Shown here in pieces: positions 7,169 to 13,748 of a stretch of DNA of 20,694 bases. The notes below the pieces were generated by a model. That model saw nothing but the letters and a program-made list of their open reading frames with translations, was not told the origin of the DNA and made no database searches. Origin of the DNA: Myxococcota bacterium. Its GTDB lineage: Bacteria > Myxococcota_A > UBA9160 > PR03. The position numbers were made by a program, and so were the translations under genes. The stretch is taken from NCBI GenBank assembly GCA_030066475.1, contig JASJBO010000093.1:1-20694 (forward strand). The letters are read 5' to 3'. Numbering within the stretch: the first letter of the stretch is position 1; each line of letters begins with the position of its first letter.

Positions 7169-7726
7169 ATGGCCGACTCCTCCCTCGCACCGGCGTTGCT
7201 CGTCGCGATGCCGGACCTCGGCGATCCGAACTTCAAGAGGAGCGTGGTGCTGCTGGTGCACCACGACGACGAGGGGACCGTCGGACTCGTCCTGAACCGC
7301 GAGACCGACGTGCTGGCCAGCGACCTGTGCGACACGCTCGACATCGAGTGGCACGGCGATCCCGAGTCGGGCGTGCACTGGGGCGGCCCGGTGCAGCCGA
7401 ACACCGGCTGGGTGGTTGCCGGCGACGCGACGCTCGCCGACGTGCCCGAGACCACGCCGTTCGGCGAGTCGCTGCACTTCGCCGGCTCGCTCGAGGCGCT
7501 GCGCCGCGTCGCCGAGGCCCCGCCCCGGCAGCTGCGGCTGTTCCTCGGCTACGCGGGCTGGGGTCCCGGCCAGCTCGAGGACGAGCTGTCGCGCGGCGCC
7601 TGGGTCGTGGCACCGCTCTCGGTCGAGGCGCTCTTCGAGGTCCCCGCCGACGACCTCTGGGCGCACGCCTGGCGCCTGCTCGGGATCGACCCGGCGACGG
7701 TCGTCTCGACGCCGGGCGTGCACTAG
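7169..7726 (+). CDS. yqgE: YqgE/AlgH family protein
   Basis: This 185-aa protein matches the usual YqgE length. Diagnostic stretches are APALLVAMPDLGDPNFKRSV at the N-terminus, VLLVHHDDEGTVGLVLNRET, VHWGGPVQPNTGWVV, the LRLFLGYAGWGPGQLEDEL motif (about 119-137) and GAWVVAPLS. YqgE/AlgH is a widespread cytoplasmic single-domain alpha/beta protein. It was first named from alginate regulation in Pseudomonas, but its biochemical role is not settled. The start at 7169 aligns with the family N-terminus; an in-frame ATG at 7040 would add a low-complexity extension overlapping the divergent gene. The gene is followed directly by a hairpin and two repeats. Confidence 0.93.
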   Translation: MADSSLAPALLVAMPDLGDPNFKRSVVLLVHHDDEGTVGLVLNRETDVLASDLCDTLDIEWHGDPESGVHWGGPVQPNTGWVVAGDATLADVPETTPFGESLHFAGSLEALRRVAEAPPRQLRLFLGYAGWGPGQLEDELSRGAWVVAPLSVEALFEVPADDLWAHAWRLLGIDPATVVSTPGVH

Positions 7727-7734
7727 CTGGCGAT

Positions 7735-7755
7735 GGCGCGGCCTCTGGCCGCGCC
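7735..7755. terminator. Perfect 9-bp hairpin just after yqgE
   Basis: GGCGCGGCC (7735-7743), loop TCT, GGCCGCGCC (7747-7755) sit 8 bp past the yqgE stop and 5 bp before the first 55-bp repeat. It has no T-run. The region is convergent between yqgE and the transposase-like gene, so a terminator-like role for either is reasonable. Confidence 0.45.
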
Positions 7756-7759
7756 CAGC

Positions 7760-7814
7760 CTTCGCTCGGCTTCGCCTCGCTGCGCGCTCCGCGGGCTACG
7801 CCCGCTGCGCTTGC
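7760..7814. repeat. REP-like hairpin repeat, copy 1 of the 55-bp type
   Basis: This 55-bp unit, from CTTCGCTCGGCTTCGCCTCG to GCGCTTGC, is repeated without a mismatch at 7829-7883. Its centre is a hairpin, GCGGGC-TAC-GCCCGC, flanked by pairable GCGC. Outer parts match the 52-bp tandem units at 13749-13956 and a copy at 11679-11723, while the hairpin arms differ. It neighbours a REP-associated transposase-like gene. Confidence 0.75.
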
Positions 7815-7828
7815 GGCGTCCTGATGAA

Positions 7829-7883
7829 CTTCGCTCGGCTTCGCCTCGCTGCGCGCTCCGCGGGCTACGCCCGCTGCGCTTGC
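7829..7883. repeat. REP-like hairpin repeat, copy 2 of the 55-bp type
   Basis: Identical over 55 bp to 7760-7814, at a period of 69 bp, with the same GCGGGC-TAC-GCCCGC hairpin. It ends 42 bp from the stop codon of the transposase-like gene. Confidence 0.75.
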
Positions 7884-7925
7884 CCAGGATTCCCGCCGCT
7901 CCTGGCTCGCGACGCGCAGTGATGG

Positions 7926-8630
7926 TCAGCGCCCTCGCACTTCGCCGGGAACCTCCGCCGGATCCACCAGCCCGTAGCGGCGCCAGCCGCTACGCAGCAA
8001 CCAGCTCCGCGGAAGCGCCACCTCCCGCAAACCAGGCGGCCTCGCCCCCCGCGGCTTCCTCTTCCACCCCGCAAACCACCGCCCCGAAGACGCCTCGTCG
8101 AGCCTCACCGGCGGCACCTGCCCCCGCCGCTCCCGCCAGTGCTTGCGCGCGTTGAGCAGCACGTATGCCAGCGCGCTACGCACCTCGCGCGGCGTCCGCA
8201 GCAGGTGCAGGTGATAGCGCCCGTCGAGCACGCGCCCGCTGCGCGCGAAGACGCGATTCACGGCGCGCGCCAGGCGCGCGGAGATCGACTTCATCCCCCG
8301 GCCCAGCGCCTGCTTGCCGGCGGCCTCGACGATCAGGTGCACGTGATCGCGCTGCACCGAGTAGTGCGCCACGCGGAACTCGCCGCGCTCGCAGGCCTGG
8401 CGGAGCGAGGCGCGGAAGTCGGCGACGAAGCGGCGCGTGCGCAGGGAGGGGATCTCCTCGCGCACACGGATCGTCACGTGCGCCGGGCACCCCTTCGGCA
8501 CGCCCGCGCGCCGCACGTGGTGGACGGTCCCGCGCCTTCGCACGGTCGGTCGCCCGGCTCCGGGCCGTGGGCCCCCATGTCCGTTGCGGAGGCGCTTGCG
8601 ATGATCGTGAAACGAAATCTGCCTGGCCAC
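7926..8630 (-). CDS. REP-associated tyrosine transposase-like protein (Y1_Tnp, RAYT-type)
   Basis: The chosen start is the GTG at 8630, preceded by AGGA eight bases upstream, giving 234 aa that begin MARQISFHDHRK; a TTG at 8672 is possible but less family-like. The N-terminus has the GGPRPGAGRP motif often seen in this subgroup. The IS200/Y1 transposase core follows: HVTIRVRE strand, QRDHVHLIVEA with the metal-binding His96-x-His98 (HUH), and ALAYVLLNARKH (Tyr156), which aligns with the nucleophilic Tyr region of TnpA-REP proteins (DYIYINPV in E. coli). RAYTs are single-copy domesticated relatives of IS200 transposases, associated with REP/BIME palindromes; the 55-bp hairpin repeats begin 43 bp from its stop. 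The key residues look intact, so activity is plausible but unproven. Confidence 0.82.
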   Translation of the reverse strand: MARQISFHDHRKRLRNGHGGPRPGAGRPTVRRRGTVHHVRRAGVPKGCPAHVTIRVREEIPSLRTRRFVADFRASLRQACERGEFRVAHYSVQRDHVHLIVEAAGKQALGRGMKSISARLARAVNRVFARSGRVLDGRYHLHLLRTPREVRSALAYVLLNARKHWRERRGQVPPVRLDEASSGRWFAGWKRKPRGARPPGLREVALPRSWLLRSGWRRYGLVDPAEVPGEVRGR

Positions 8631-8900
8631 TTGAATATTCCTATGTAGATCCGATCGCGAACGAAGACGCAACCGCTCCGCGCTCGATCGTCAGCTCCGA
8701 GTCCGCCGCTGGCGCGTGCGCCAACATGGCAAGGCTGCACGAGACCGCCGCGCGCGCCACCTACGCACCGTCCCGCGCGGCGGGGCCCCGGCGCAGCACC
8801 ATCCCAGAAGCCCTCTTCCACTCGCGCCACGCGAGCCAGATCCACGGCGCGCGCGGAGCGACGCACCAAGAGGCGCCTTCGAGCAGGGCTCCGTGCTCGG
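8631..8900. other. Intergenic stretch between cofE and the transposase-like gene
   Basis: I see no convincing gene here. The part next to the transposase-like start is AT-richer than its surroundings and contains TTGCGT with TA-rich hexamers about 17-19 bp downstream on the minus strand, a possible weak promoter. No copy of the hairpin repeat family is on this side of the gene. Confidence 0.35.
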
Positions 8901-9659
8901 CTACCGGAACAGATCCGTCGAAGGCTCCCGCACCAGATCGCGCAGCGCCCCGTCTCCTTCCGGCGTGACCCCCTCCACCCACACCGCTGCGATCCCGGAG
9001 TCCTTCGTCATCAGCAGCCCGGCCGCGGCGGCCAGCTGGTCGGGCAGGGCCATTGCGGTGACCTCGAGCGGGCGGCCCGCCAGGTCGGCGGCGCCGCGCC
9101 AGTCGGCCAGCGGCGCCAGGCCGGCGCTGCCGATGGCCACGTCGACCAGGCCCTCGCGCCAGGGGCGCCCGAAGGTGTCGGAGACGATCACCCCGAGCGG
9201 TCCGAAGCCGGCGCGCTCGAGCGCGGTGCGTAGCGCCCGCGCCGAGGCGTCGGGGTCCTCGGGCAGCAGCACGGCCGCGTCGGCCTCGGGCGCGTTGGAG
9301 AGATCGACGCCGGCGTTGGCACACACGAAGCCGTGTCGCGTCTCCGAGATCAGCACGCGGTGGCCGCGGCGCACCACGCGCACCGTCTCGCGCAGCACCA
9401 CCTCGACGTGGCGCGGGTCCTTGTCGTCCTCGGCCGCGATGCGCTCGGCCTCGGGGCTCGGCGTCACGTCGGCGAGCCGCACCACGCGTCCTTCGGCCTT
9501 CGAGACGACCTTCTGGCAGACCACCAGGACCCCGCCGGCGAGCGCCATGCCCGCCGCGCGGGCGGCGGCCCCGAGCAGGGCGGCCAGGTCGTCTCCGGGG
9601 GCGACGACCGGAACGCCGGCGATCGGGACGAGGCGGATCGGATCCCGCGGGGCACTCAC
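8901..9659 (-). CDS. cofE: Coenzyme F420-0:L-glutamate ligase
   Basis: This 252-aa protein catalyses GTP-dependent addition of L-glutamate to F420-0, and then further gamma-linked glutamates. Family-specific segments are GGVLVVCQKVVSKAEGRVV (about 42-60), SETRHGFVCANAGVDLSNAP (about 105-124, metal/nucleotide site) and VIVSDTFGRPWREG (about 157-170). It is a stand-alone CofE, without the C-terminal flavin-reductase-like domain found fused in actinobacterial FbiB. The GTG start overlaps the cofC stop (GTGA), so it is translationally coupled as the last gene of the DUF4124-cofD-cofC-cofE operon. The product should be cytoplasmic. Whether it makes long polyglutamate tails cannot be told from sequence. 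Confidence 0.95.
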   Translation of the reverse strand: MSAPRDPIRLVPIAGVPVVAPGDDLAALLGAAARAAGMALAGGVLVVCQKVVSKAEGRVVRLADVTPSPEAERIAAEDDKDPRHVEVVLRETVRVVRRGHRVLISETRHGFVCANAGVDLSNAPEADAAVLLPEDPDASARALRTALERAGFGPLGVIVSDTFGRPWREGLVDVAIGSAGLAPLADWRGAADLAGRPLEVTAMALPDQLAAAAGLLMTKDSGIAAVWVEGVTPEGDGALRDLVREPSTDLFR

Positions 9660-10306
9660 GCGCGGGCCTCCAGATCGAGCGTCGCCAGCAGGGCCCGGGT
9701 GCGCGGCCCGTCGCCCGGTCCGGCGAGGAAGCTGCGCAGGTCGTCCGGGCTGTCGAGGTCGAGCGCCAGTGACGGCAGCGCGAGCTCCGCGAGCGAAATG
9801 CCGCGCTGCTTCGCCGCCGCGCGATGCGCCTCGGCGCTTGCGGGGCCGAAGCGGTTGGGAATCGCGTCGTGGGGCCGGCGCGCCAGCGCCGCCGTGCCGC
9901 CGTCGCTCGAAGGCGCCAGGGCGGCGCCGGGCGCGCCCAGTGCCGCCAGCGCGTCGAGCAGCTGCTCGAGCTCCGCGGCCCGCGCGCCGGCCACGTCGCC
10001 CAGCACCACGAGCAGACCCTCGTCGCAGGCCGCCCCCAGCTCGCGGGCGCCGCGGTCGAGCGAGGCGTTGAGGCCGGGATCGGCACCGAGCAGGGCGCGG
10101 GCGCCGGCGCGCTCGGCGACCTGCGCCACGGCAGCGTCCGGGGTCACCACGGCGACGGCCTCCAGGCGTCGCACCCCGCGCAGCGCGGCGATCAGGTCCT
10201 CGAGCATGGCCACGGCGAGACGTTCGGTCGCGTGGCGACCGAGCGTCTCGACGAGCCGCGACTTGCCGGTGGCGAGGCGCTTGACGGGGACCAGTGCGGC
10301 GCTCAT
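9656..10306 (-). CDS. cofC: 2-phospho-lactate/enolpyruvate guanylyltransferase
   Basis: This 216-aa protein starts at the ATG overlapping the cofD stop (ATGA). It begins SAALVPVKRLATGKSRL, the nucleotide-binding P-loop-like start of CofC/FbiD. LVVLGDVAGARAAELEQLL (the LPxD-type metal loop, here GDVAG) and DLDSPDDLRSFL near the C-terminus follow. It activates the three-carbon phospho-acid (2-phospho-L-lactate, or phosphoenolpyruvate in many bacteria) with GTP to give the GPP-linked donor used by CofD. The sequence alone does not tell which acid is used. The usual Pro in the LPxD motif appears replaced, which is worth noting. It lies between cofD and cofE, with overlaps at both ends. Confidence 0.93.
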   Translation of the reverse strand: MSAALVPVKRLATGKSRLVETLGRHATERLAVAMLEDLIAALRGVRRLEAVAVVTPDAAVAQVAERAGARALLGADPGLNASLDRGARELGAACDEGLLVVLGDVAGARAAELEQLLDALAALGAPGAALAPSSDGGTAALARRPHDAIPNRFGPASAEAHRAAAKQRGISLAELALPSLALDLDSPDDLRSFLAGPGDGPRTRALLATLDLEARA

Positions 10307-11244
10307 CGCAGCTCGCCCGCGAGCGCGAGCGTCGCTTCCGCGAGCCGGGTCGCGACCCCGACGTCGCGCATCAGCGTGTCCACCACACGCGCGCGCAGGC
10401 CGAGCGCCTCGACGTCCGCGCGCTGCGCGGCATCGCGCTCGTCGAGCACGTAGCCCTGCACCCAGTCGCGATACAGGCCCGCGACGCCGCGGGCCGACAC
10501 CTCGGCGCCGACGCCGCGCAGCAGCTGGGCCGCGGGCCCCTTGACCGGCGCGCCGCCCACGATCGGCGAGATGGCGACCACCGGCGCGTGCGCGGCCTCG
10601 AGCGCGGCGCGGATCGCCGGCACCGCGAGGATCGGGCCGATCGAGACGATCGGGTTGCTCGGGCAGACCAGGATCGCGTCGGCCCGCTCGATGGCCTCGC
10701 ACACGCCGGGCCCGGGCCGCGCCTGCGCGGCGGCCGCCAGGTCGACGCGCGCCACCTCGTCGGGTGCGCCGTCGCGCGCGAGGTACTCCTCGAAGTGGAC
10801 GCGGCGTCCGCCATGGAGATCGACGAAGGTGGGACAGGGGTCCTCGGACATCGGCAGGATCCGGGCCGTCACGCGGTACGCCCGCCGGATCTCGTCGGCG
10901 ATGGTGGCGAGCCCTGCGCCCTCGCGCAGGCGCAGGGTGCGGTGCAGGGCGGTGGCGAGGTCGCGGTCGCCCAGTCGGAACCAGGTCTCGTGCCCCAGCG
11001 CCGCGAGCGCGTCGACCACCGCGAACGCGTCGCCGGCCAGGCCGTAGCCCTTCTCCTCGTCGACGCGTCCGGCCAGCGTGTAGGTCACGATGTCCACGTC
11101 CGGTGACACGTGCACGCCGTAGAACTCGCGGTCGTCGCCCGTGTTGACCACGATGGCGACGCCACTCGAGTCGACCGCGCGCACCAGTCCGCGCAGGAAG
11201 CGCGCGGCGCCCACGCCGCCGGCGAGTGCGACGACGTTCGTCAC
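10303..11244 (-). CDS. cofD: 2-phospho-L-lactate transferase (F420 synthesis)
   Basis: This 313-aa protein is the length of CofD/FbiA. Motifs are LAGGVGAARFLRGL (about 7-20), VVNTGDDREFYGVHVSPDVD (about 32-51, metal and Fo-binding), VCPSNPIVSIGPIL (about 193-206) and IVGGAPVKGPAAQLL (about 228-242). It transfers the phospholactyl or phosphoenolpyruvyl group from the CofC product to Fo, forming F420-0 or dehydro-F420-0. The GTG start overlaps the DUF4124 stop (GTGA) and its own stop overlaps the cofC start. The Fo synthase genes (cofG/cofH or fbiC) are not in this window and must lie elsewhere if the pathway is complete. Confidence 0.96.
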   Translation of the reverse strand: MTNVVALAGGVGAARFLRGLVRAVDSSGVAIVVNTGDDREFYGVHVSPDVDIVTYTLAGRVDEEKGYGLAGDAFAVVDALAALGHETWFRLGDRDLATALHRTLRLREGAGLATIADEIRRAYRVTARILPMSEDPCPTFVDLHGGRRVHFEEYLARDGAPDEVARVDLAAAAQARPGPGVCEAIERADAILVCPSNPIVSIGPILAVPAIRAALEAAHAPVVAISPIVGGAPVKGPAAQLLRGVGAEVSARGVAGLYRDWVQGYVLDERDAAQRADVEALGLRARVVDTLMRDVGVATRLAEATLALAGELR

Positions 11245-12074
11245 GGCGTGGCGGATTCGGGCTCGAGGGCCGCGCGCCGCTCGCGGAGCTGGCGCAGGTC
11301 GGCCTCGAGCTGCGGCAGACGCTGCGCGATCTCGCGGAACTGGGGGTCGTCGGCCAGCACGCCGTCGCGGTCGCTCGCGAGCACCGAGATCAGCGCCAGC
11401 AGCGCCTCCTCGTCCTGGGCGATGCTGCCCTCGATGGCGGCGATCTCGGCGTCGATCTCGGCGATCTCCTCCTCGACCGCCGGGTCGGTGGCGCCCGGGC
11501 CGAAATCGGGCAGCTCACCGGGCTTGCGCGCCGGCTTGGGCGGGATGTCGCGCACCGCCCAGCGCTCGTCGTCGATCGCGCGCACACGCCGGGCCGGGGG
11601 CCGCGGAGCCGGAGGCTCGCTGCCGTCGCGCCAGGTCTCCTGGGCGGGAGAGGGAGCGAGGACGGTCTCGGTCTTGGGGACTTCGCTCGCCTGCGGCTCG
11701 CTGCGCGCGCCTTCGGCGCTTGCGGGGGAGCTCGGGGCGGACGCGGTGGTGGGCGGGGTGCCATCGGCGGGGGGGGCGGTGGATGCAGTGGCTCCGGGCG
11801 GCGCCGCTCTGGCGGCAGGAGCCCGGCGGTCGGGGTTCTCCCAGCGGCTGCGGGCAGGGTCGCCGGCGGTCTCGCGGGGCGGCGGGCGGCGGAGCTGGTG
11901 GACGCGGTTGCGGATCGACTCGGGGATGCGCTCGGGGTCGGTCGTGTAGTGCGCGATGCCGTGCTGGTCGATCCACTTGTAGATGACCGTCTCCTCCTCC
12001 TCGTCGGCGGGGGCGAGCAGGGGCAGCGCCAGAAGGGCCAGCGCGAGGGCCAGGGCCGGAGCTCGGCGCAGCAT
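11241..12074 (-). CDS. DUF4124-domain envelope protein heading the F420 operon
   Basis: This 277-aa protein starts with a clear signal peptide (MLRRAPALALALALLALPLL, cleavage near APA-DEE). The DUF4124 motif IYKWIDQHGIAHYTTDPERI (about 31-50) follows. Then come a long Pro/Ala linker (about 63-165) and an acidic C-terminal coiled coil (EEEIAEIDAEIAAIEG..., about 200-272). DUF4124 proteins are common in Gram-negative bacteria and are thought to act in the envelope; the function is unknown. The C-terminal stop overlaps the cofD start, so an exported protein is coupled to cytosolic F420 enzymes, an unexpected pairing. A copy of the dispersed hairpin repeat lies inside the linker-coding sequence. 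The start codon is 7 bp from a -10 box. Confidence 0.78.
   Translation of the reverse strand: MLRRAPALALALALLALPLLAPADEEEETVIYKWIDQHGIAHYTTDPERIPESIRNRVHQLRRPPPRETAGDPARSRWENPDRRAPAARAAPPGATASTAPPADGTPPTTASAPSSPASAEGARSEPQASEVPKTETVLAPSPAQETWRDGSEPPAPRPPARRVRAIDDERWAVRDIPPKPARKPGELPDFGPGATDPAVEEEIAEIDAEIAAIEGSIAQDEEALLALISVLASDRDGVLADDPQFREIAQRLPQLEADLRQLRERRAALEPESATP
11679..11723. repeat. Hairpin-repeat copy inside the DUF4124 gene
   Basis: GACTTCGCTCGCCTGCGGCT...GCTTGC matches the outer parts of the repeats at 7760-7883 and 13749-13956, with its own central hairpin GCGCC-TTC-GGCGC. On the minus strand it encodes linker residues around 117-132 (SPASAEGARSEPQASE), so the repeat is accommodated without breaking the frame. 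Confidence 0.6.
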
Positions 12075-12081
12075 GCGGCGG

Positions 12082-12110
12082 ATTCTTGGGAAGTGCCCCG
12101 ATGGCGTCAA
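12082..12110 (-). promoter_or_regulatory. Sigma-70-like promoter of the F420 operon
   Basis: On the minus strand, TTGACG (12110-12105), 17 bp, AAGAAT (12087-12082), then seven bases to the ATG of the DUF4124 gene. Both hexamers are good matches to the consensus in a region that is otherwise GC-rich, and the spacing is ideal. A start 7-8 nt after the -10 would coincide with the ATG, implying a leaderless mRNA for the four-gene operon. Confidence 0.6.
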
Positions 12111-12146
12111 GCGAGCCCGTGGGGCGACGGCCGCAACGAGTCTCGG

Positions 12147-12168
12147 CGTTCCCGACGCGTCCGGAACG
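12147..12168. promoter_or_regulatory. Inverted repeat upstream of the sigma-54-type promoter
   Basis: CGTTCC (12147-12152), 10 bp, GGAACG (12163-12168), centred about 43 bp upstream of the -24 element at 12201. It could be a binding site for an activator or a repressor acting on either divergent promoter. No second copy was found before the PEP-CTERM gene. Confidence 0.35.
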
Positions 12169-12199
12169 GCGTTCTGGAGGCCTCTAGGAGCACGCCCGC

Positions 12200-12214
12200 T
12201 GGCACGCGGCTTGC
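12200..12214 (+). promoter_or_regulatory. Sigma-54 (RpoN) promoter of the beta-propeller gene
   Basis: TGGCACGCGGCTTGC contains the invariant GG (12201-12202) and GC (12213-12214) exactly 10 bp apart, within the full consensus TGGCACG-N4-TTGC. Transcription would begin about 12 bp downstream (around 12226), just before the ATG at 12231, leaving almost no leader. Confidence 0.72.
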
Positions 12215-12230
12215 GCCGGCGCGGGGCTCG

Positions 12231-13745
12231 ATGAGGCACTCCCCTCGCAGCGGGCGGCGGCCGGCTCAGGTCGTCCGGGCCGCCTCGTTCCTGCTCGCGG
12301 CGCTGCTCGTGGCCCCTGGAGCGCGCGGCGAGGGAGCTGCGCTCTCGTGGAGGGTCTCCGTGGCTTCGGAGGCCAACGCGCCCCTCGCGGTGGCCGCGGG
12401 ACCCGGAGGCCGCTGGGCGACGGGAAACGCGCGCGGCGTACGGCTCTCGGTGCCCGGACGACCCGAGCGCAGGCTGGCGACGCGCGGCGCGGTGCGGGCG
12501 CTCGCGTTCGCCAGCGACGGCGCGCTGTGGATCGGAACCGACACCGGCCTGCTCCGCTACGCCGGGGCCGGCCTGGTCGACCGCTCCCCGCGAGCGGGTC
12601 GGCCGGCCGAGCTGGTGACCCGCCTCGCGATCGCGCCGCGCGACCCCGACGTGCTCGCGGTCGCCACTGCGGCGGGCGTGTTCTGGAGCCTCGACGGGCG
12701 CGCGTGGCTGCGCGTGAGCGGCGCATTCGGCGAGCTTCCCGCCACCGGGCTGGCCTTCACGGACGCCGGCCGCACGCTCTGGATCGCCGCCGAGCGCGGG
12801 CTGTTCATGGCGCCGCTCCCGGAGCGGGCCGAGGCGGCGAGGGCCACGCGGGCGCCGCTGCCCGAGCTGCTGCTGCCCGCGCTCGACGTCTGGGCGTCGG
12901 GCAATCGCGTGTTCGCGGTGGGCCGCGGCCGGCTGGCAGCCGGGCCCGAGCGCTGGTCGATCCACCGTCCCACGCTGCCGCCCGGGGCGCTGCCGATCCG
13001 GTTGTTCGAAGCCTATGGAAGGCTGTGGCTGGGAACCGATCGCGGGCTGCTGTCGGCCAGCGGCGCCGCGGGGCCCTGGCGCCGAGCGCCGGAGCCCGCC
13101 GGCGCGGCATCCGTGCGCGATGTGGCGGTCGGGCGCGATGGGCTGCGCGTGGCCGCGCGCAGCGGGCTGCTGAGCGGTGGCCCGGCCGCGGAGCACGGCG
13201 CGGTGCAGGCGCCGCTCTGCGAGCCGCCGGTCGCGGCCGTGCAGCGCGCGGCGCTCCGCTACACCGAGCTCGACCGCCGCGCCGTGTCGCGCATGCGGCG
13301 CGGCGTGCGCCGGCGCGGCTTCTGGCCGCAGGTCGACCTGCGCGCCGCCTACGCGCGCGACGACGACCACGGCCGCGACTACGACCAGACCTTCGTCTCG
13401 GGATCGACGCGCCACCTCTGGGACCGCGACCGCGGCCGCCGTCGCGAACGGGCCATCGCCGTCGAGCTGCACTGGGACCTAGGCGACATCTGGTACCACC
13501 CCGAGGAGATCGACGTCTCGACCGAGGCGCGCCGCGTGGTGGAGCTGCGCGACGACGTGCTCGACGAGATCAACCAGCTCTATTTCGACCGGCTGCGCGC
13601 GCTGGGCGACGCCGAGCAGGCGCCGCCCGGGAGCTCCGAGGGCGCCGCGGCGCGGCTGCGCGCCGACGAGCTGGCCGCGGGACTCGACGCCTGGACCGGC
13701 GGCTGGTTCGGCGCCGAGCGCGACGCCTGCGCCACGGCCCGCTAG
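12231..13745 (+). CDS. Secreted beta-propeller protein with conserved C-terminal domain
   Basis: This 504-aa protein has a signal peptide (RRPAQVVRAASFLLAALLVA, cleavage near ARG-EG). Residues about 40-315 form repeated propeller blades: GALWIGTDTGLLRY (98-110), VLAVATAAGVFWSLDG (141-156), TLWIAAERGLFMAPL (182-196), RLWLGTDRGLLSASG (264-278), LRVAARSGLLSGG (305-317). The L-W-I-G-T-x-x-G-L pattern is that of two-component-regulator-propeller or Kelch-like blades. After Cys330 comes a separate domain (VQRAALRYTELDRRAV, FWPQVDLRAAYARDD, VELHWDLGDIWYHPEE, LDEINQLYFDRLRAL, ending LDAWTGGWF). I have the impression of seeing this combination in other deltaproteobacterial-type genomes; it is reminiscent of outer-membrane/TolC-like strand-helix patterns, but the function is unknown. 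The ATG at 12231 follows a sigma-54-type promoter; four tandem repeats follow the stop. Confidence 0.72.
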   Translation: MRHSPRSGRRPAQVVRAASFLLAALLVAPGARGEGAALSWRVSVASEANAPLAVAAGPGGRWATGNARGVRLSVPGRPERRLATRGAVRALAFASDGALWIGTDTGLLRYAGAGLVDRSPRAGRPAELVTRLAIAPRDPDVLAVATAAGVFWSLDGRAWLRVSGAFGELPATGLAFTDAGRTLWIAAERGLFMAPLPERAEAARATRAPLPELLLPALDVWASGNRVFAVGRGRLAAGPERWSIHRPTLPPGALPIRLFEAYGRLWLGTDRGLLSASGAAGPWRRAPEPAGAASVRDVAVGRDGLRVAARSGLLSGGPAAEHGAVQAPLCEPPVAAVQRAALRYTELDRRAVSRMRRGVRRRGFWPQVDLRAAYARDDDHGRDYDQTFVSGSTRHLWDRDRGRRRERAIAVELHWDLGDIWYHPEEIDVSTEARRVVELRDDVLDEINQLYFDRLRALGDAEQAPPGSSEGAAARLRADELAAGLDAWTGGWFGAERDACATAR

Positions 13746-13748
13746 CTG

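Noticed and set aside
4801..7824. A 1007-codon open frame on the plus strand
   Set aside because: It runs antisense to the PilZ and CPBP genes and out of frame with the PBP and yqgE genes. It is Arg/Ala-rich shadow sequence without motifs, typical of very GC-rich DNA.
7974..7993. GTAGCGGC-GCCA-GCCGCTAC palindrome as a REP element
   Set aside because: It has the GTAG start seen in some REPs, but lies in the transposase-like coding sequence (SGWRRYG region) and is not repeated elsewhere in the window. Probably codon-derived.
8761..8900. Minus-strand peptide rich in Trp (WIWLAWREWKRASG) as a gene remnant
   Set aside because: It continues only into a shadow frame of cofE, with no start, ribosome-binding site or recognised family.
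11241..13472. A 743-codon minus-strand frame as one gene
   Set aside because: The part beyond 12074 is antisense to the propeller gene. The ATG at 12074 begins a clean signal peptide just after a promoter.
11226..13745. An 839-codon open frame as one gene
   Set aside because: Only the part from 12231 has a signal peptide, a promoter and propeller repeats. The upstream part is antisense to the DUF4124 gene.
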